Below, in pieces: positions 1 to 8,415 of a DNA stretch of 64,000 nt. The stretch lies in contig NZ_FQUT01000002.1 of the NCBI RefSeq assembly GCF_900129245.1, positions 310,001 to 374,000 of the forward strand, read 5' to 3'. Positions within the stretch are counted from its first letter, which is position 1; every line of letters starts with the position of its first letter. The position numbers and the translations under genes were made by a program. The stretch is from Chryseobacterium arachidis. GTDB taxonomy: Bacteria > Bacteroidota > Bacteroidia > Flavobacteriales > Weeksellaceae. The notes under the pieces were generated by a model. That model worked only from the letters and a program-made list of their open reading frames with translations, was not told the DNA's origin and ran no database searches.

Positions 1-90
1 AACAAAAAACTTAAAGAAGATAACAGGAAACTTACAGCTGCTGTAAACGAATCTATTTTAAAAAAAATAATTAGAAAAATTAGAAAATAA
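1..90 (+). CDS. 3' end of an upstream gene (partial)
   Basis: Frame 1 is open from the window edge to a TAA at 88-90, giving 29 lysine- and asparagine-rich codons that end in KIRK. The stop overlaps the next gene's ATG (TAATG), as at several other junctions in this locus, so it is probably the tail of the preceding gene in the same polysaccharide operon. Too little is present to name a family. Confidence 0.6.
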   Translation, partial: NKKLKEDNRKLTAAVNESILKKIIRKIRK

Positions 91-971
91 TGCTTTCCAT
101 TATCATTTCATCCTATCAAAAACATTACTTTGATCAGCTTACTAAAAATATTAGCGAGACAATCGGAGATGGTTTTCAGTATGAGATTATCCAGATATGG
201 AATCCGAATTTGATGAGTATTACAAAGGCCTATAATTCTGGCGCAGAGCAAGCAAAGTTCGAGAATCTTCTGTTTCTTCATGAAGATTTGATTTTTCATA
301 CACAAAATTGGGGTAGTCTTTTAATAGATCACATCAACCAAGAAAGTACCGGCATAATAGGAGTTGCAGGATCTTCATACGTTCCCCACGCTCCTTCGAG
401 CTGGACTGTGGCAGAGAAATATAATTTTGTGAATATCCTGCAGGGAAATAAAAAAAATACCGATTACACTACCATCACTTCAGCAAATAAACTTCGAACT
501 AAAGTTTTTGCTATTGACGGCGTTTTTTTAGCAGTTGCTAAAGAGCATTACAAGAAAATTCTATTTGACGAAGATGTATCCGGATTTCATGGCTATGATC
601 TGGATTTTAGCTTGAGAGCTTCAGAAAAATTTGATAATTATATTATTAACAATATTCTTGTACAACATTTTTCTTCCGGAAATCTTGACAAGACGTGGCT
701 GGATGCCAATATTCGCATTAAAGAAAAATTAAAAGCAACTTTTCACAAGAATTTTGATTCTGAAGTTGAGAAAAACGTTTTCCTTAGCTTTTTATATAAA
801 TATTTTAGCTATTACCCTGTTAATCTCAAAAACTTACTGTTCACTTTTAGGTTTTATCCATCAGGAAAGTTGAGTTTTGCTGATAAAAAACTTATTTTTA
901 AAAAATATTTTAACTATCTGAGCTATGCATCAAGTATTAATAAAAAGATAAACCATTCACAAAAAGATTAA
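90..971 (+). CDS. Glycosyltransferase, GT2-like (Glyco_tranf_2_5 type)
   Basis: This 293-residue protein begins with a hydrophobic beta strand and an SSYQ turn, as in GT-A folds. Residues about 45-80 (SITKAYNSGAEQA, then LFLHEDLIF) resemble the glycosyltransferase subfamily where HED takes the place of the usual DXD motif. A second acidic patch (GFHGYDLDFSLRA) near residue 170 matches the acceptor/base region of GT2 enzymes. It should transfer a sugar from a nucleotide donor at the cytoplasmic face of the membrane. The ATG overlaps the preceding stop, so translation is probably coupled. Donor and acceptor cannot be deduced. Confidence 0.8.
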   Translation: MLSIIISSYQKHYFDQLTKNISETIGDGFQYEIIQIWNPNLMSITKAYNSGAEQAKFENLLFLHEDLIFHTQNWGSLLIDHINQESTGIIGVAGSSYVPHAPSSWTVAEKYNFVNILQGNKKNTDYTTITSANKLRTKVFAIDGVFLAVAKEHYKKILFDEDVSGFHGYDLDFSLRASEKFDNYIINNILVQHFSSGNLDKTWLDANIRIKEKLKATFHKNFDSEVEKNVFLSFLYKYFSYYPVNLKNLLFTFRFYPSGKLSFADKKLIFKKYFNYLSYASSINKKINHSQKD

Positions 972-977
972 AAATTT

Positions 978-1646
978 ATGATAGTTGGTTCTGGCCTTGT
1001 CGCAAATTCACTAAAAAACATAGACTCCGAAGATATTTTATTCTTTGCTTCGGGAGTTTCCAATTCCCTGGAAACAAGAAGTTCAGAATTTGAAAGAGAA
1101 TTTTCACTTTTAAAAAATAGTATTAAGGCTAATAGCACAAGCAAGCTGGTATATTTTTCTACCTTAAGTGTAAACGACCAATCTAAGCAGGACAGCCAGT
1201 ATGTTTTGCACAAACTGCATATTGAAGATTATATTAAAAACAATTGTGACAATTACCTGATCCTGAGAATCGGAAATATCGTAGGAAATGGCGGAAATCC
1301 GAATACTTTGTTTAATTTTCTGAAAAATCAGATTACAAATAACATTCAGTTTAAAGTGCATAACAAAGCAAGAAGGCTTTTACTGGATATTGATGATATT
1401 GCAAAATTTTTATACACCAACTGTATCGACACAAAGAATAAAACACTTAATTTCGCTTATCCCTATTATTATGATTTAAAAGAAATTATCGATGCTATCC
1501 AGCAACAGATAAAGAAAGATGCAGATTATACCGAATCTGAGGAAGGAGACTTTTACAAAGTGGAATTTGATGAAACCACAAATATTTTTTTTGAAGGAAT
1601 AAATTCAGATCAATATTTAAAGACTTTAGCTGAAAAATATATTTAA
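978..1646 (+). CDS. Atypical NAD-dependent epimerase/dehydratase (SDR family)
   Basis: The 222-residue protein starts with a Rossmann-like GSGLVANSL motif and carries YVLHK near residue 75, which fits the catalytic YxxxK of short-chain dehydrogenases, after a FSTLSV strand that supplies the usual Ser/Thr. LRIGNIVGNG further on matches the R-x-x-N-x-x-G segment of extended SDRs. It is shorter than classical sugar epimerases (about 310 residues), so it may be a reduced member acting on a nucleotide sugar or a lipid-linked sugar. It sits 6 bases after one glycosyltransferase and 9 before another, clearly in the same operon. The substrate is unknown. Confidence 0.7.
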   Translation: MIVGSGLVANSLKNIDSEDILFFASGVSNSLETRSSEFEREFSLLKNSIKANSTSKLVYFSTLSVNDQSKQDSQYVLHKLHIEDYIKNNCDNYLILRIGNIVGNGGNPNTLFNFLKNQITNNIQFKVHNKARRLLLDIDDIAKFLYTNCIDTKNKTLNFAYPYYYDLKEIIDAIQQQIKKDADYTESEEGDFYKVEFDETTNIFFEGINSDQYLKTLAEKYI

Positions 1647-1655
1647 TAAACACAC

Positions 1656-2576
1656 ATGCCTAAAATTTATTTCATTATCGTTACTTATAATGCCATGAAA
1701 TGGGCAGAGAAATGCTTTACCAGCCTTAGAAAATCTTCTGTTCCTGTACATTGTATTGTTATTGATAATGGTTCCACAGACGGTACCCAAGATTATATAA
1801 AAAGTCATTTTCCTGAAGTGTCTTTCCTACAGTCTGAAAAAAACTTAGGATTCGGAAAAGCCAACAACATTGGAATAGAACAGGCTTATAAAGAAGGTGC
1901 CGATTTTGTTTACTTAATGAATCAGGATGCCTGGCTCTACGAAGATAGCCTTGAAAAACTTTTGAACGTTTACAATTCTCATCAAAATAAAGAAGAAATC
2001 GGAATTATAAGCCCGATGCATATTGACGGAACAGAGAAAAAGCTGGATATTTTTTTGGATAAATACATCTCTTATACCTGTGATAAGACCAGACTGATTT
2101 CCGACCTGTATTTTCAGACCTTGAAACCTGCCTACGAGCTTGATTTTGTAAACGCAGCCCATTGGTTAATGCCCAAAAGCACAATAGAAATTGTGGGTGG
2201 TTTTAATCCCTTCTTTTTTCATTATGGTGAAGACAATGAATATGTTAACAGGCTGCATTATCATAAAAAGAAAATCCTGCTGGTTCCTTCAAGCAAAGTT
2301 GTGCATGACGGCAAACAGTCTCTGGATAAAGTAGATTATACCAAATACAAAGATCTTTCAATAGAAACAAAAATCCTGAATCCAAATTTCCCAAACGCTT
2401 TACAGCAGGAAAAGAAAGCTTTACTTCAAAGTATTTTTAAAAATTTTCTTACAGGAAATATAAGTAAGGCAAAAAAACACTACAAAAGTTATAACAGCAT
2501 CAAGAAAAACACAGCCGAATTAATAAAAATTAAAGAAAAAATAACAAATGATGCACATTGTTTTCTCGATCTATAA
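1656..2576 (+). CDS. Glycosyltransferase family 2
   Basis: A 306-residue GT2 protein. The N-terminus has the classic IIVTYNAMKWAE start, then IDNGSTDGT near residue 37 for nucleotide binding, NLGFGKANNIG near 65, and MNQDAW near 88 in the DXD position. HYGEDNEYVNRLH near 190 matches the ED motif carrying the catalytic base. This arrangement is typical of rhamnosyl- or similar transferases of O-antigen loci. The stop is followed by a 78-base AT-rich spacer before the next glycosyltransferase, the largest gap in this arm. Donor sugar not assignable. Confidence 0.88.
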   Translation: MPKIYFIIVTYNAMKWAEKCFTSLRKSSVPVHCIVIDNGSTDGTQDYIKSHFPEVSFLQSEKNLGFGKANNIGIEQAYKEGADFVYLMNQDAWLYEDSLEKLLNVYNSHQNKEEIGIISPMHIDGTEKKLDIFLDKYISYTCDKTRLISDLYFQTLKPAYELDFVNAAHWLMPKSTIEIVGGFNPFFFHYGEDNEYVNRLHYHKKKILLVPSSKVVHDGKQSLDKVDYTKYKDLSIETKILNPNFPNALQQEKKALLQSIFKNFLTGNISKAKKHYKSYNSIKKNTAELIKIKEKITNDAHCFLDL

Positions 2577-2654
2577 GAAAAAAGGATTATTTTTATCATT
2601 CAAAATGTGGTAGATTGAAAAAAATGAAAAAAACTTTATTGTCCCTAAACATTC

Positions 2655-3584
2655 ATGATTAGTATTGTAAGTCCTGTTTATCGCGCAGAGAAAATATTAC
2701 CCCTTCTGGTTTCCGAGATTTCAAAAGTTGCTGAAAAGATTGGCGAAGATTATGAAATCATTCTTGTTGACGACCGCAGCCCCGATAATTCCTGGGAAGT
2801 AATGAAATCCCTTGCAAAAGTAAATCCCAAGCTTCAAGTATACAGGCTGAGCCGTAATTTCGGACAGCACCCAACCATTATGGCCGGTTTAAGCAAAACA
2901 AAAGGTGATTGGATTGTGGTGATGGATTGTGATATGCAGGATCAGCCAAAGGAAATAGAAAAGCTTTATAACAAAGCCATTGAGGGCTATGATATGGTAC
3001 AGGCTAAGCGAAAAGAAAGAAAAGATAACTTTATAAAAAAAATTTCTTCTCAGTATTTCATTAAAACGTTCAACTATCTTACCGACATGAAGGTGAATGA
3101 TGAGGTCGCTAATTTTGGAATCTACCATAGGAAAGTTATAAACAGTATTTTATCTGTCAATGATTATATCAAGGCCTTCCCGCTTTTTGTGAATTGGGTT
3201 GGTTTTAATCGCTATGAAGTAAATGTGGAACATAATGAAAGGTTCGAAGGTAAAAGTAACTACAGCTTTGCAAAACTTCTTTCTTTGGCATTTAATATTA
3301 TTGTTTCTTTTTCTAATAAACCTTTAAAAATATGTGTAAGCTTTGGAGGAAGTATATCTTTGCTTTCCATTTTTGTTGGCATATTCTTTTTGGTTCAGAC
3401 TCTTCGTGGTAAAATTACAGAACCAGGCTATAGCTCCCTGATTTTATCCATCTGGTTTTTGTCCGGAGCCATTATCTGCTGTATTGGGATTGTGGGTTTA
3501 TATGTCGGAAAAACTTTCGACGAAGTGAAAAACCGACCTGTATATATTATTGATGAAGAAATAAAACACAATAACGATGAATAA
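2655..3584 (+). CDS. Polyprenyl-phosphate-type GT2 with C-terminal membrane helices (DPMS/GtrB-like)
   Basis: A 309-residue protein with a GT2 domain (VSPVYRAE start; LVDDRSPDNSW; MDCDMQDQP, the DXDxQ signature of the dolichol-phosphate mannose synthase group). Residues about 225-290 form two hydrophobic segments, as in GtrB/ArnC enzymes that load a sugar onto undecaprenyl phosphate. That product would feed a GT-C enzyme acting outside the membrane, and the membrane protein at 6830-8401 is a candidate partner. The gene overlaps the next by 8 bases. Function by family; the sugar is unknown. Confidence 0.85.
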   Translation: MISIVSPVYRAEKILPLLVSEISKVAEKIGEDYEIILVDDRSPDNSWEVMKSLAKVNPKLQVYRLSRNFGQHPTIMAGLSKTKGDWIVVMDCDMQDQPKEIEKLYNKAIEGYDMVQAKRKERKDNFIKKISSQYFIKTFNYLTDMKVNDEVANFGIYHRKVINSILSVNDYIKAFPLFVNWVGFNRYEVNVEHNERFEGKSNYSFAKLLSLAFNIIVSFSNKPLKICVSFGGSISLLSIFVGIFFLVQTLRGKITEPGYSSLILSIWFLSGAIICCIGIVGLYVGKTFDEVKNRPVYIIDEEIKHNNDE

Positions 3585-4275
3585 AATACTTATCCTTCAG
3601 TCCAACTATATTCCATGGAAGGGCTATTTTGATCTCATCAATGCCAGCGATGTCTTTGTTGTGTATGATGATATGCAATACACCAAAGGAGACTGGAGAA
3701 ACAGAAACATGATAAAAACGGATAAAGGCCTGAAATGGCTCACGATACCCGTTGAAAAAATATCTCTACATCAAAAGATCAACGAGACAAAAGTTGTTTC
3801 CAATAAATGGAATCTGGCTCATTGGGAAACCTTAAAACAAAATTATAAGGGTGCAAAATGCTTTGCTGAGGTAAAAGATTTTGTACAGTCATTATACGTT
3901 AATGCAACTCAGGAATATCTTACAGATGTAAACATCTATTTCCTGGATAAACTTTGTGACTTTTTGGATATCGATTTCAATATCAGATCATCTAAAGAAT
4001 TCAACTTGGTGGAGGACAGAACCCAAAGACTTGTGGACATCTGTAAAAACCTTAATGGAAATGAATATATTTCCGGACCTGCAGCCAGGGTATATATGAA
4101 CGAAGACCTGTTTAAAGAGGCAGACATCAATGTTCATTTTTTCGATTATTCAGGCTATCCGGAATATGCTCAGCTTCACTCACCTTTTGAGCATGGCGTT
4201 ACAATTTTAGATTTAATTTTTAATGAAGGGGCCAACGCCAAAAACTTTCTAAAAACCAAATCTTTACAAAAATGA
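3577..4275 (+). CDS. WbqC family protein
   Basis: The 232-residue protein begins KILILQSNYIPWKGYFDLI and continues VYDDMQYTKGDWRNRN, the hallmark of the WbqC family found in O-antigen and glycan loci. These proteins usually lie beside aminodideoxy-sugar genes, and some act with acyl-group donors during N-acylation of such sugars; the mechanism is poorly defined. Here it is directly followed, with a 4-base ATGA overlap, by an acyltransferase and a WecE-like aminotransferase, so a role in making the same sugar is likely. No signal peptide. Confidence 0.85.
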   Translation: MNKILILQSNYIPWKGYFDLINASDVFVVYDDMQYTKGDWRNRNMIKTDKGLKWLTIPVEKISLHQKINETKVVSNKWNLAHWETLKQNYKGAKCFAEVKDFVQSLYVNATQEYLTDVNIYFLDKLCDFLDIDFNIRSSKEFNLVEDRTQRLVDICKNLNGNEYISGPAARVYMNEDLFKEADINVHFFDYSGYPEYAQLHSPFEHGVTILDLIFNEGANAKNFLKTKSLQK

Positions 4276-4901
4276 AAACACTTGCCATAATCGGGTCGGG
4301 CGAATTGGGAATGCAGATTGCCAACTTTGCCGTTCAGGACAACCATTATCAAAAAGTTGTATTTTTTGACGATTTTGAGCATAATACCGAAAAGAATGGA
4401 TATCAGGTATTAGGAGCTACTGATAAAATTAATCAGGCTTTCGAAGAGAAAAAATTTGATGAGTTGATGATTGGTATCGGCTATAATCACTTGGAAAAAA
4501 GGAAAGAGATTTATTTACAATTCAAAAATGATATTCCTTTCGGAAACATGATCCATTCAACAACAATTAAAGATATCACCAGCAAAATAATGCCGGGAAC
4601 TGTTATTTATCCCGGAACCATTTTAGATAAAAATGTGGTAATCTCTGAAAATTGCCTTCTAAATTTAGGATGCGTTATTGCACATGACAGTACAATCGGA
4701 GACCATTCTTTTTTGGCTCCTGCGGTAAAAATTGCAGGATTTGTAACAGTGGGCGAGAAATGCTTTTTAGGAATCAACTCCACAATTATAGATAATAAAA
4801 AAATCACAAATGATGTTAAACTTGGCGGTGGAAGCACAGTAACAAAAGATATTGACGAGCCCGGAACGTATGTTGGCAGCCCCGCAAGAAAAATAAAATA
4901 A
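4272..4901 (+). CDS. PglD/NeuD-like sugar acyltransferase
   Basis: This 209-residue protein has an N-terminal Rossmann-like PglD_N domain (LAIIGSGELGMQIA) and a C-terminal left-handed beta helix made of imperfect hexapeptide repeats. CVIAHDSTIGDHSFLAP contains the conserved histidine used as general base in PglD/NeuD enzymes. It should move an acetyl (or other acyl) group from CoA to a 4-amino group or hydroxyl of a nucleotide sugar. Its position between wbqC and the wecE-like gene suggests it acylates the amine made by the aminotransferase. The length agrees with PglD (about 200). Confidence 0.85.
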   Translation: MKTLAIIGSGELGMQIANFAVQDNHYQKVVFFDDFEHNTEKNGYQVLGATDKINQAFEEKKFDELMIGIGYNHLEKRKEIYLQFKNDIPFGNMIHSTTIKDITSKIMPGTVIYPGTILDKNVVISENCLLNLGCVIAHDSTIGDHSFLAPAVKIAGFVTVGEKCFLGINSTIIDNKKITNDVKLGGGSTVTKDIDEPGTYVGSPARKIK

Positions 4902-4905
4902 CCAC

Positions 4906-6030
4906 ATGATCCCATTCAATAAACCTTACCTTACAGGAAAAGAAACAAAATATATCGAAGAAGCCGTAGCCACCGGAAAAATTTCCGGAAACGGTCTTTT
5001 CACCCAAAAATGTCAGCAGTTTTTTGAGGATACTTATGGCTTCAAAAAAGTATTGCTCACCACTTCCTGCACCGATGCACTGGAGATGTGTGCTATTCTG
5101 GCAGATATTAATGCCGGGGACGAAATAATTGTTCCCAGCTACACCTTTGTATCTTCAGCTCTGCCTTTTGTACGGCAAAATGCCCATATTGTTTTTGCAG
5201 ATTCTTATCCCGACAATCCTAATATTGATGCGAATACAATAGAGAATTTAGTTACAGAAAAAACAAAAGCGATCGTTGTTGTTCATTATGCGGGAATTGC
5301 CTGTGATATGGAAAAAATTCTTGAGATTGCAGAAAAATACAACCTCATCGTGATTGAAGATGCGGCTCAGGCCATCGACAGTTTCTACACCTTCAAAGAC
5401 GGAACAAAAAAAGCATTGGGAAGCATTGGCCATTTGGGAGCATTTTCTTTTCATGAAACTAAAAATATAATTGCCGGAGAGGGAGGCATGCTGACGATTA
5501 ATGATGAAAAGTTTATCAACAGAGCCGAAATTATCTGGGAAAAAGGAACCAACCGTTCTATGTTTTTCCGCGGAGAAATCAATAAATATGGATGGGTAGA
5601 TACCGGTTCTTCATTTTTACCCAGTGAAATTATTTCAGCTTTTCTGTGGGCTCAGTTAGAAAATATCAATCCTATTCAGGAAAAAAGATTAGCGATATGG
5701 AACAGATATTTTGAAGGTCTTAAAGATTGTAAAAACATCACTTTACCTGTTATCCCCGATTATGCGACCAATAATGCGCACATGTTCTATATTGTTTGTA
5801 AGGATTTAGATTCCAGAACGGCGCTTATTAAAAAACTGAAAGAAAATGACGTTTTGGCTGTATTCCATTATTTATCATTGCATAAAAGTGAGTTTTATAC
5901 CCAGAAACATAAAAACGGTGCACTTCACAATTCAGATCATTTTGAAGAATGCCTGCTAAGGCTTCCTTTTTATTTTGAACTGACAGAAGCCCAACAGCAA
6001 AAAATAATTAATACAATTAATGAGTTTTAA
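4906..6030 (+). CDS. wecE: dTDP-4-amino-4,6-dideoxygalactose transaminase (DegT/DnrJ/EryC1 family)
   Basis: At 374 residues it matches the length of E. coli WecE/RffA and resembles it throughout: MIPFN start, PSYTFVS, VVHYAG, EDAAQ near 151, and SFHETKN with the PLP lysine at about 186, then EKGTNRSMFFRG. These enzymes move an amino group from glutamate to dTDP-4-keto-6-deoxyglucose, giving dTDP-4-amino-4,6-dideoxygalactose. RmlA/RmlB for the keto sugar are not in this window. Neighbouring wbqC and pglD-like genes probably acylate the product. The related VioA-type (gluco product) is the main alternative, since stereochemistry cannot be read with certainty from sequence. Confidence 0.88.
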   Translation: MIPFNKPYLTGKETKYIEEAVATGKISGNGLFTQKCQQFFEDTYGFKKVLLTTSCTDALEMCAILADINAGDEIIVPSYTFVSSALPFVRQNAHIVFADSYPDNPNIDANTIENLVTEKTKAIVVVHYAGIACDMEKILEIAEKYNLIVIEDAAQAIDSFYTFKDGTKKALGSIGHLGAFSFHETKNIIAGEGGMLTINDEKFINRAEIIWEKGTNRSMFFRGEINKYGWVDTGSSFLPSEIISAFLWAQLENINPIQEKRLAIWNRYFEGLKDCKNITLPVIPDYATNNAHMFYIVCKDLDSRTALIKKLKENDVLAVFHYLSLHKSEFYTQKHKNGALHNSDHFEECLLRLPFYFELTEAQQQKIINTINEF

Positions 6031-6040
6031 AGTACGTTAG

Positions 6041-6826
6041 ATGAAAAAAATTAACCCTGAGATATTTAAAGATCAATTTGAGGAAAGAAACGGAAAATAC
6101 ATTTTTATTCCCGTTCAGGAAGAGGTTGTAACAGATTTTCTTGATAAGATTAAATATAAACTAAAAAAATTCGGGAAGTTTTATAATTTATTAATTGAAT
6201 TTATAAGCCCTGTATACCCTCAACCACTTTTTGATATCAGAAAGATCATCAGAAACGAAATTAAGGGCAAAAATGTAGTCGCCTTGAATTTAGGAAGTGG
6301 CAGCTCTGACTTGGGAGAAGATCTGTTGAATGTAGATTTACTTCCTTATGAAACTGTAGATGTCATTTGTGATATTGAAAATATTCCTTTTAAAGATAAT
6401 TCGGTTGATTACATTATTAATATTGCCGTTTTAGAACACGTTCCTAATCCTCAAAAAGTAATCTCCGAAATTCATAGAATTTTGAAACCAGGAGGTAAAA
6501 TATACTGCTTTATTCCTTTTATGCAACCTTTCCATGCCTCGCCTTACGATTTTCAAAGATTTACTTACGAGGGGATGAAGCATCAATTCAGGGAGTTTGA
6601 TATTTTAAAATTAACCCCGATAGGTCCTACTTCCGGGATGCTTTGGGTGGTACAGGAATGGTTTGCCCTAATTTTTTCTTTCGGTATAAAGCCTCTTCAC
6701 ACCATACTTTATTTACTTTTTATGGTTCTCACGTTCCCGATTAAATTTCTGGACGTAATATTTCAATTTTATCCTATGAGTAAAAATGTGGCTTCAGGAT
6801 TTAGTATTTGGGCACAAAAAAAGTAG
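6041..6826 (+). CDS. Class I SAM-dependent methyltransferase
   Basis: A 261-residue protein. After about 70 residues, VVALNLGSGSSDLG is the glycine-rich SAM-binding motif I, DVICDIENIPFKDNSVDYI fits motif II/III, and LEHVPNPQKVISEIHRILKPGGKIYCFIP is the usual motif IV/V region of the Methyltransf_11 group. The C-terminus is unusually hydrophobic (about residues 205-245), suggesting membrane association. It lies in the glycan operon and could methylate a sugar or a chain terminus. The acceptor is unknown. Confidence 0.85.
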   Translation: MKKINPEIFKDQFEERNGKYIFIPVQEEVVTDFLDKIKYKLKKFGKFYNLLIEFISPVYPQPLFDIRKIIRNEIKGKNVVALNLGSGSSDLGEDLLNVDLLPYETVDVICDIENIPFKDNSVDYIINIAVLEHVPNPQKVISEIHRILKPGGKIYCFIPFMQPFHASPYDFQRFTYEGMKHQFREFDILKLTPIGPTSGMLWVVQEWFALIFSFGIKPLHTILYLLFMVLTFPIKFLDVIFQFYPMSKNVASGFSIWAQKK

Positions 6827-6829
6827 TGT

Positions 6830-8401
6830 ATGGAAAGGGTACAGGATAAATATACAAACATATTAAGTTGGCTATTTCTCGTTGGATGCTTTTTCATGGG
6901 ATTTATAGTCTATACGAATCTTGACAAAGGATTAATCTTCAATGATGAAGTGTTTTATCTTTTTCTCTATAAAGATCATCAAAGCTTACCCACCGTAGAC
7001 TCTACCAACTTTTATAGAATATTTCATTTTCTCTTTACTGAAAACATTTTTAAATTTAGAGTAATAACGTATGGATTATTAAACATTTCTACTTTTATAC
7101 TGTATTTTTTTACCAGTAAATATTATCAACTTAAAGTTCATCCTTTCCTGTTAGGATTTTTAGGAATAGGTTTCAATTTTCTTGCTTGGGGAATGAGCAA
7201 TATCGTTCTGCATCAGTACATTGGAAATACAATTCTGATTAACCTTTCTTTGGCGTTGATTTTTATTTATCTGATTTATAAAAAATTATTCCCTTTAATA
7301 ATCTCAGGGGCTTTTCTGGGTTTAGTTTTATTTAACGGAATTCCACATACTATTGTAGTTGTACCCATTGCTTTATTTTTGCTGTACAATTTCTGGAAAA
7401 AAGATAAGAAACCGATTATTTACATCATTGGTGGCGGGATTTTAGGTATTCTTTTCTATTTCACCTGCATAGAAAGCTTCTCAAAATTTGTTGCACAGTT
7501 TGAATGGATAAGATATTACCAAAAGTTCCATACAAAACAGCACCCTAAAAGATTTTTTGTATTCTGGATTCTGAAGGTGTTAGGATTTTTTATTATTCCC
7601 GCTTCAGCCTTAATTGGATATCTGATAAAGTTCTCGAAAAATAAAATCCAGCATACCAATTATATTTTAATTGCTTTAGCTACTCTTTCCGTTATCTCCT
7701 ATTTTGTATATCCATTCATATATATTAATTATATTTTATTCTCTTTACTAATTTACAGATACTTTTTAGAACCTGAAATCAGTAGGGAGAAAAAAACGAT
7801 GTTGATTGTTCTCACCTTACTACCTTTCGGACTGTCCTTTGGTTCCGGAGCTTATTTTGAAGTAAGAGGACCGGCATATAGTATTTATTACTATTTAACT
7901 TTAATTATTGTTATTTTATCAATCTATAACAGTAAAGTATATGGTATTTTCACCGCCTTTTTTCTTTATCAATGTTTTGTTTTCCCTAACTTACTGAAAG
8001 AGAAAGGCTGGAAAGACTTTATGTTCACAGAACAGACAGAAAAAATAAAAATCAATGGTTACGATTTATATGTAGATAAAGGCCGAAAAAAAGATATTGA
8101 AGATCTGCGTCCTTATTTGGAAAATCAGAAGAACGTTATCTATTCCAGTAATCATCTCATGGGTTATCTGTATATTTTAAATGCAAAACCGCCTATTTAT
8201 TATTATTTTACCTTAAAAGATTATATTAAATTTATTATCGAAAAAGAAGGTAAAACTCCCGATGATTTCATTTATATTGAAAGCAACGACTATCCTTTCT
8301 ATCCTAAAGAAATCGTACCTTTAAAGTTTGTAAACCATCCGGAAGATTACAAGACTGTGAAAACCGGAAGATTTACATTATACATTCCCTCTAAAAAATA
8401 A
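6830..8401 (+). CDS. Multi-pass membrane protein, possible GT-C glycosyltransferase
   Basis: A 523-residue protein with roughly ten to twelve hydrophobic segments and a soluble C-terminal part of about 130 residues. The first external loop carries FNDEVFYLFLY around residues 37-46. An Asp-Glu pair just after the first helix is typical of GT-C enzymes such as ArnT and PMT, which use polyprenyl-phosphate sugars. Together with the DPMS-like gene at 2655-3584 this suggests a two-step transfer across the membrane. I do not recognise the exact family; a Wzy-type polymerase is a weaker alternative. It starts 3 bases after the methyltransferase stop. Confidence 0.6.
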   Translation: MERVQDKYTNILSWLFLVGCFFMGFIVYTNLDKGLIFNDEVFYLFLYKDHQSLPTVDSTNFYRIFHFLFTENIFKFRVITYGLLNISTFILYFFTSKYYQLKVHPFLLGFLGIGFNFLAWGMSNIVLHQYIGNTILINLSLALIFIYLIYKKLFPLIISGAFLGLVLFNGIPHTIVVVPIALFLLYNFWKKDKKPIIYIIGGGILGILFYFTCIESFSKFVAQFEWIRYYQKFHTKQHPKRFFVFWILKVLGFFIIPASALIGYLIKFSKNKIQHTNYILIALATLSVISYFVYPFIYINYILFSLLIYRYFLEPEISREKKTMLIVLTLLPFGLSFGSGAYFEVRGPAYSIYYYLTLIIVILSIYNSKVYGIFTAFFLYQCFVFPNLLKEKGWKDFMFTEQTEKIKINGYDLYVDKGRKKDIEDLRPYLENQKNVIYSSNHLMGYLYILNAKPPIYYYFTLKDYIKFIIEKEGKTPDDFIYIESNDYPFYPKEIVPLKFVNHPEDYKTVKTGRFTLYIPSKK

Positions 8402-8415
8402 AAGAAAAAAGAAAA

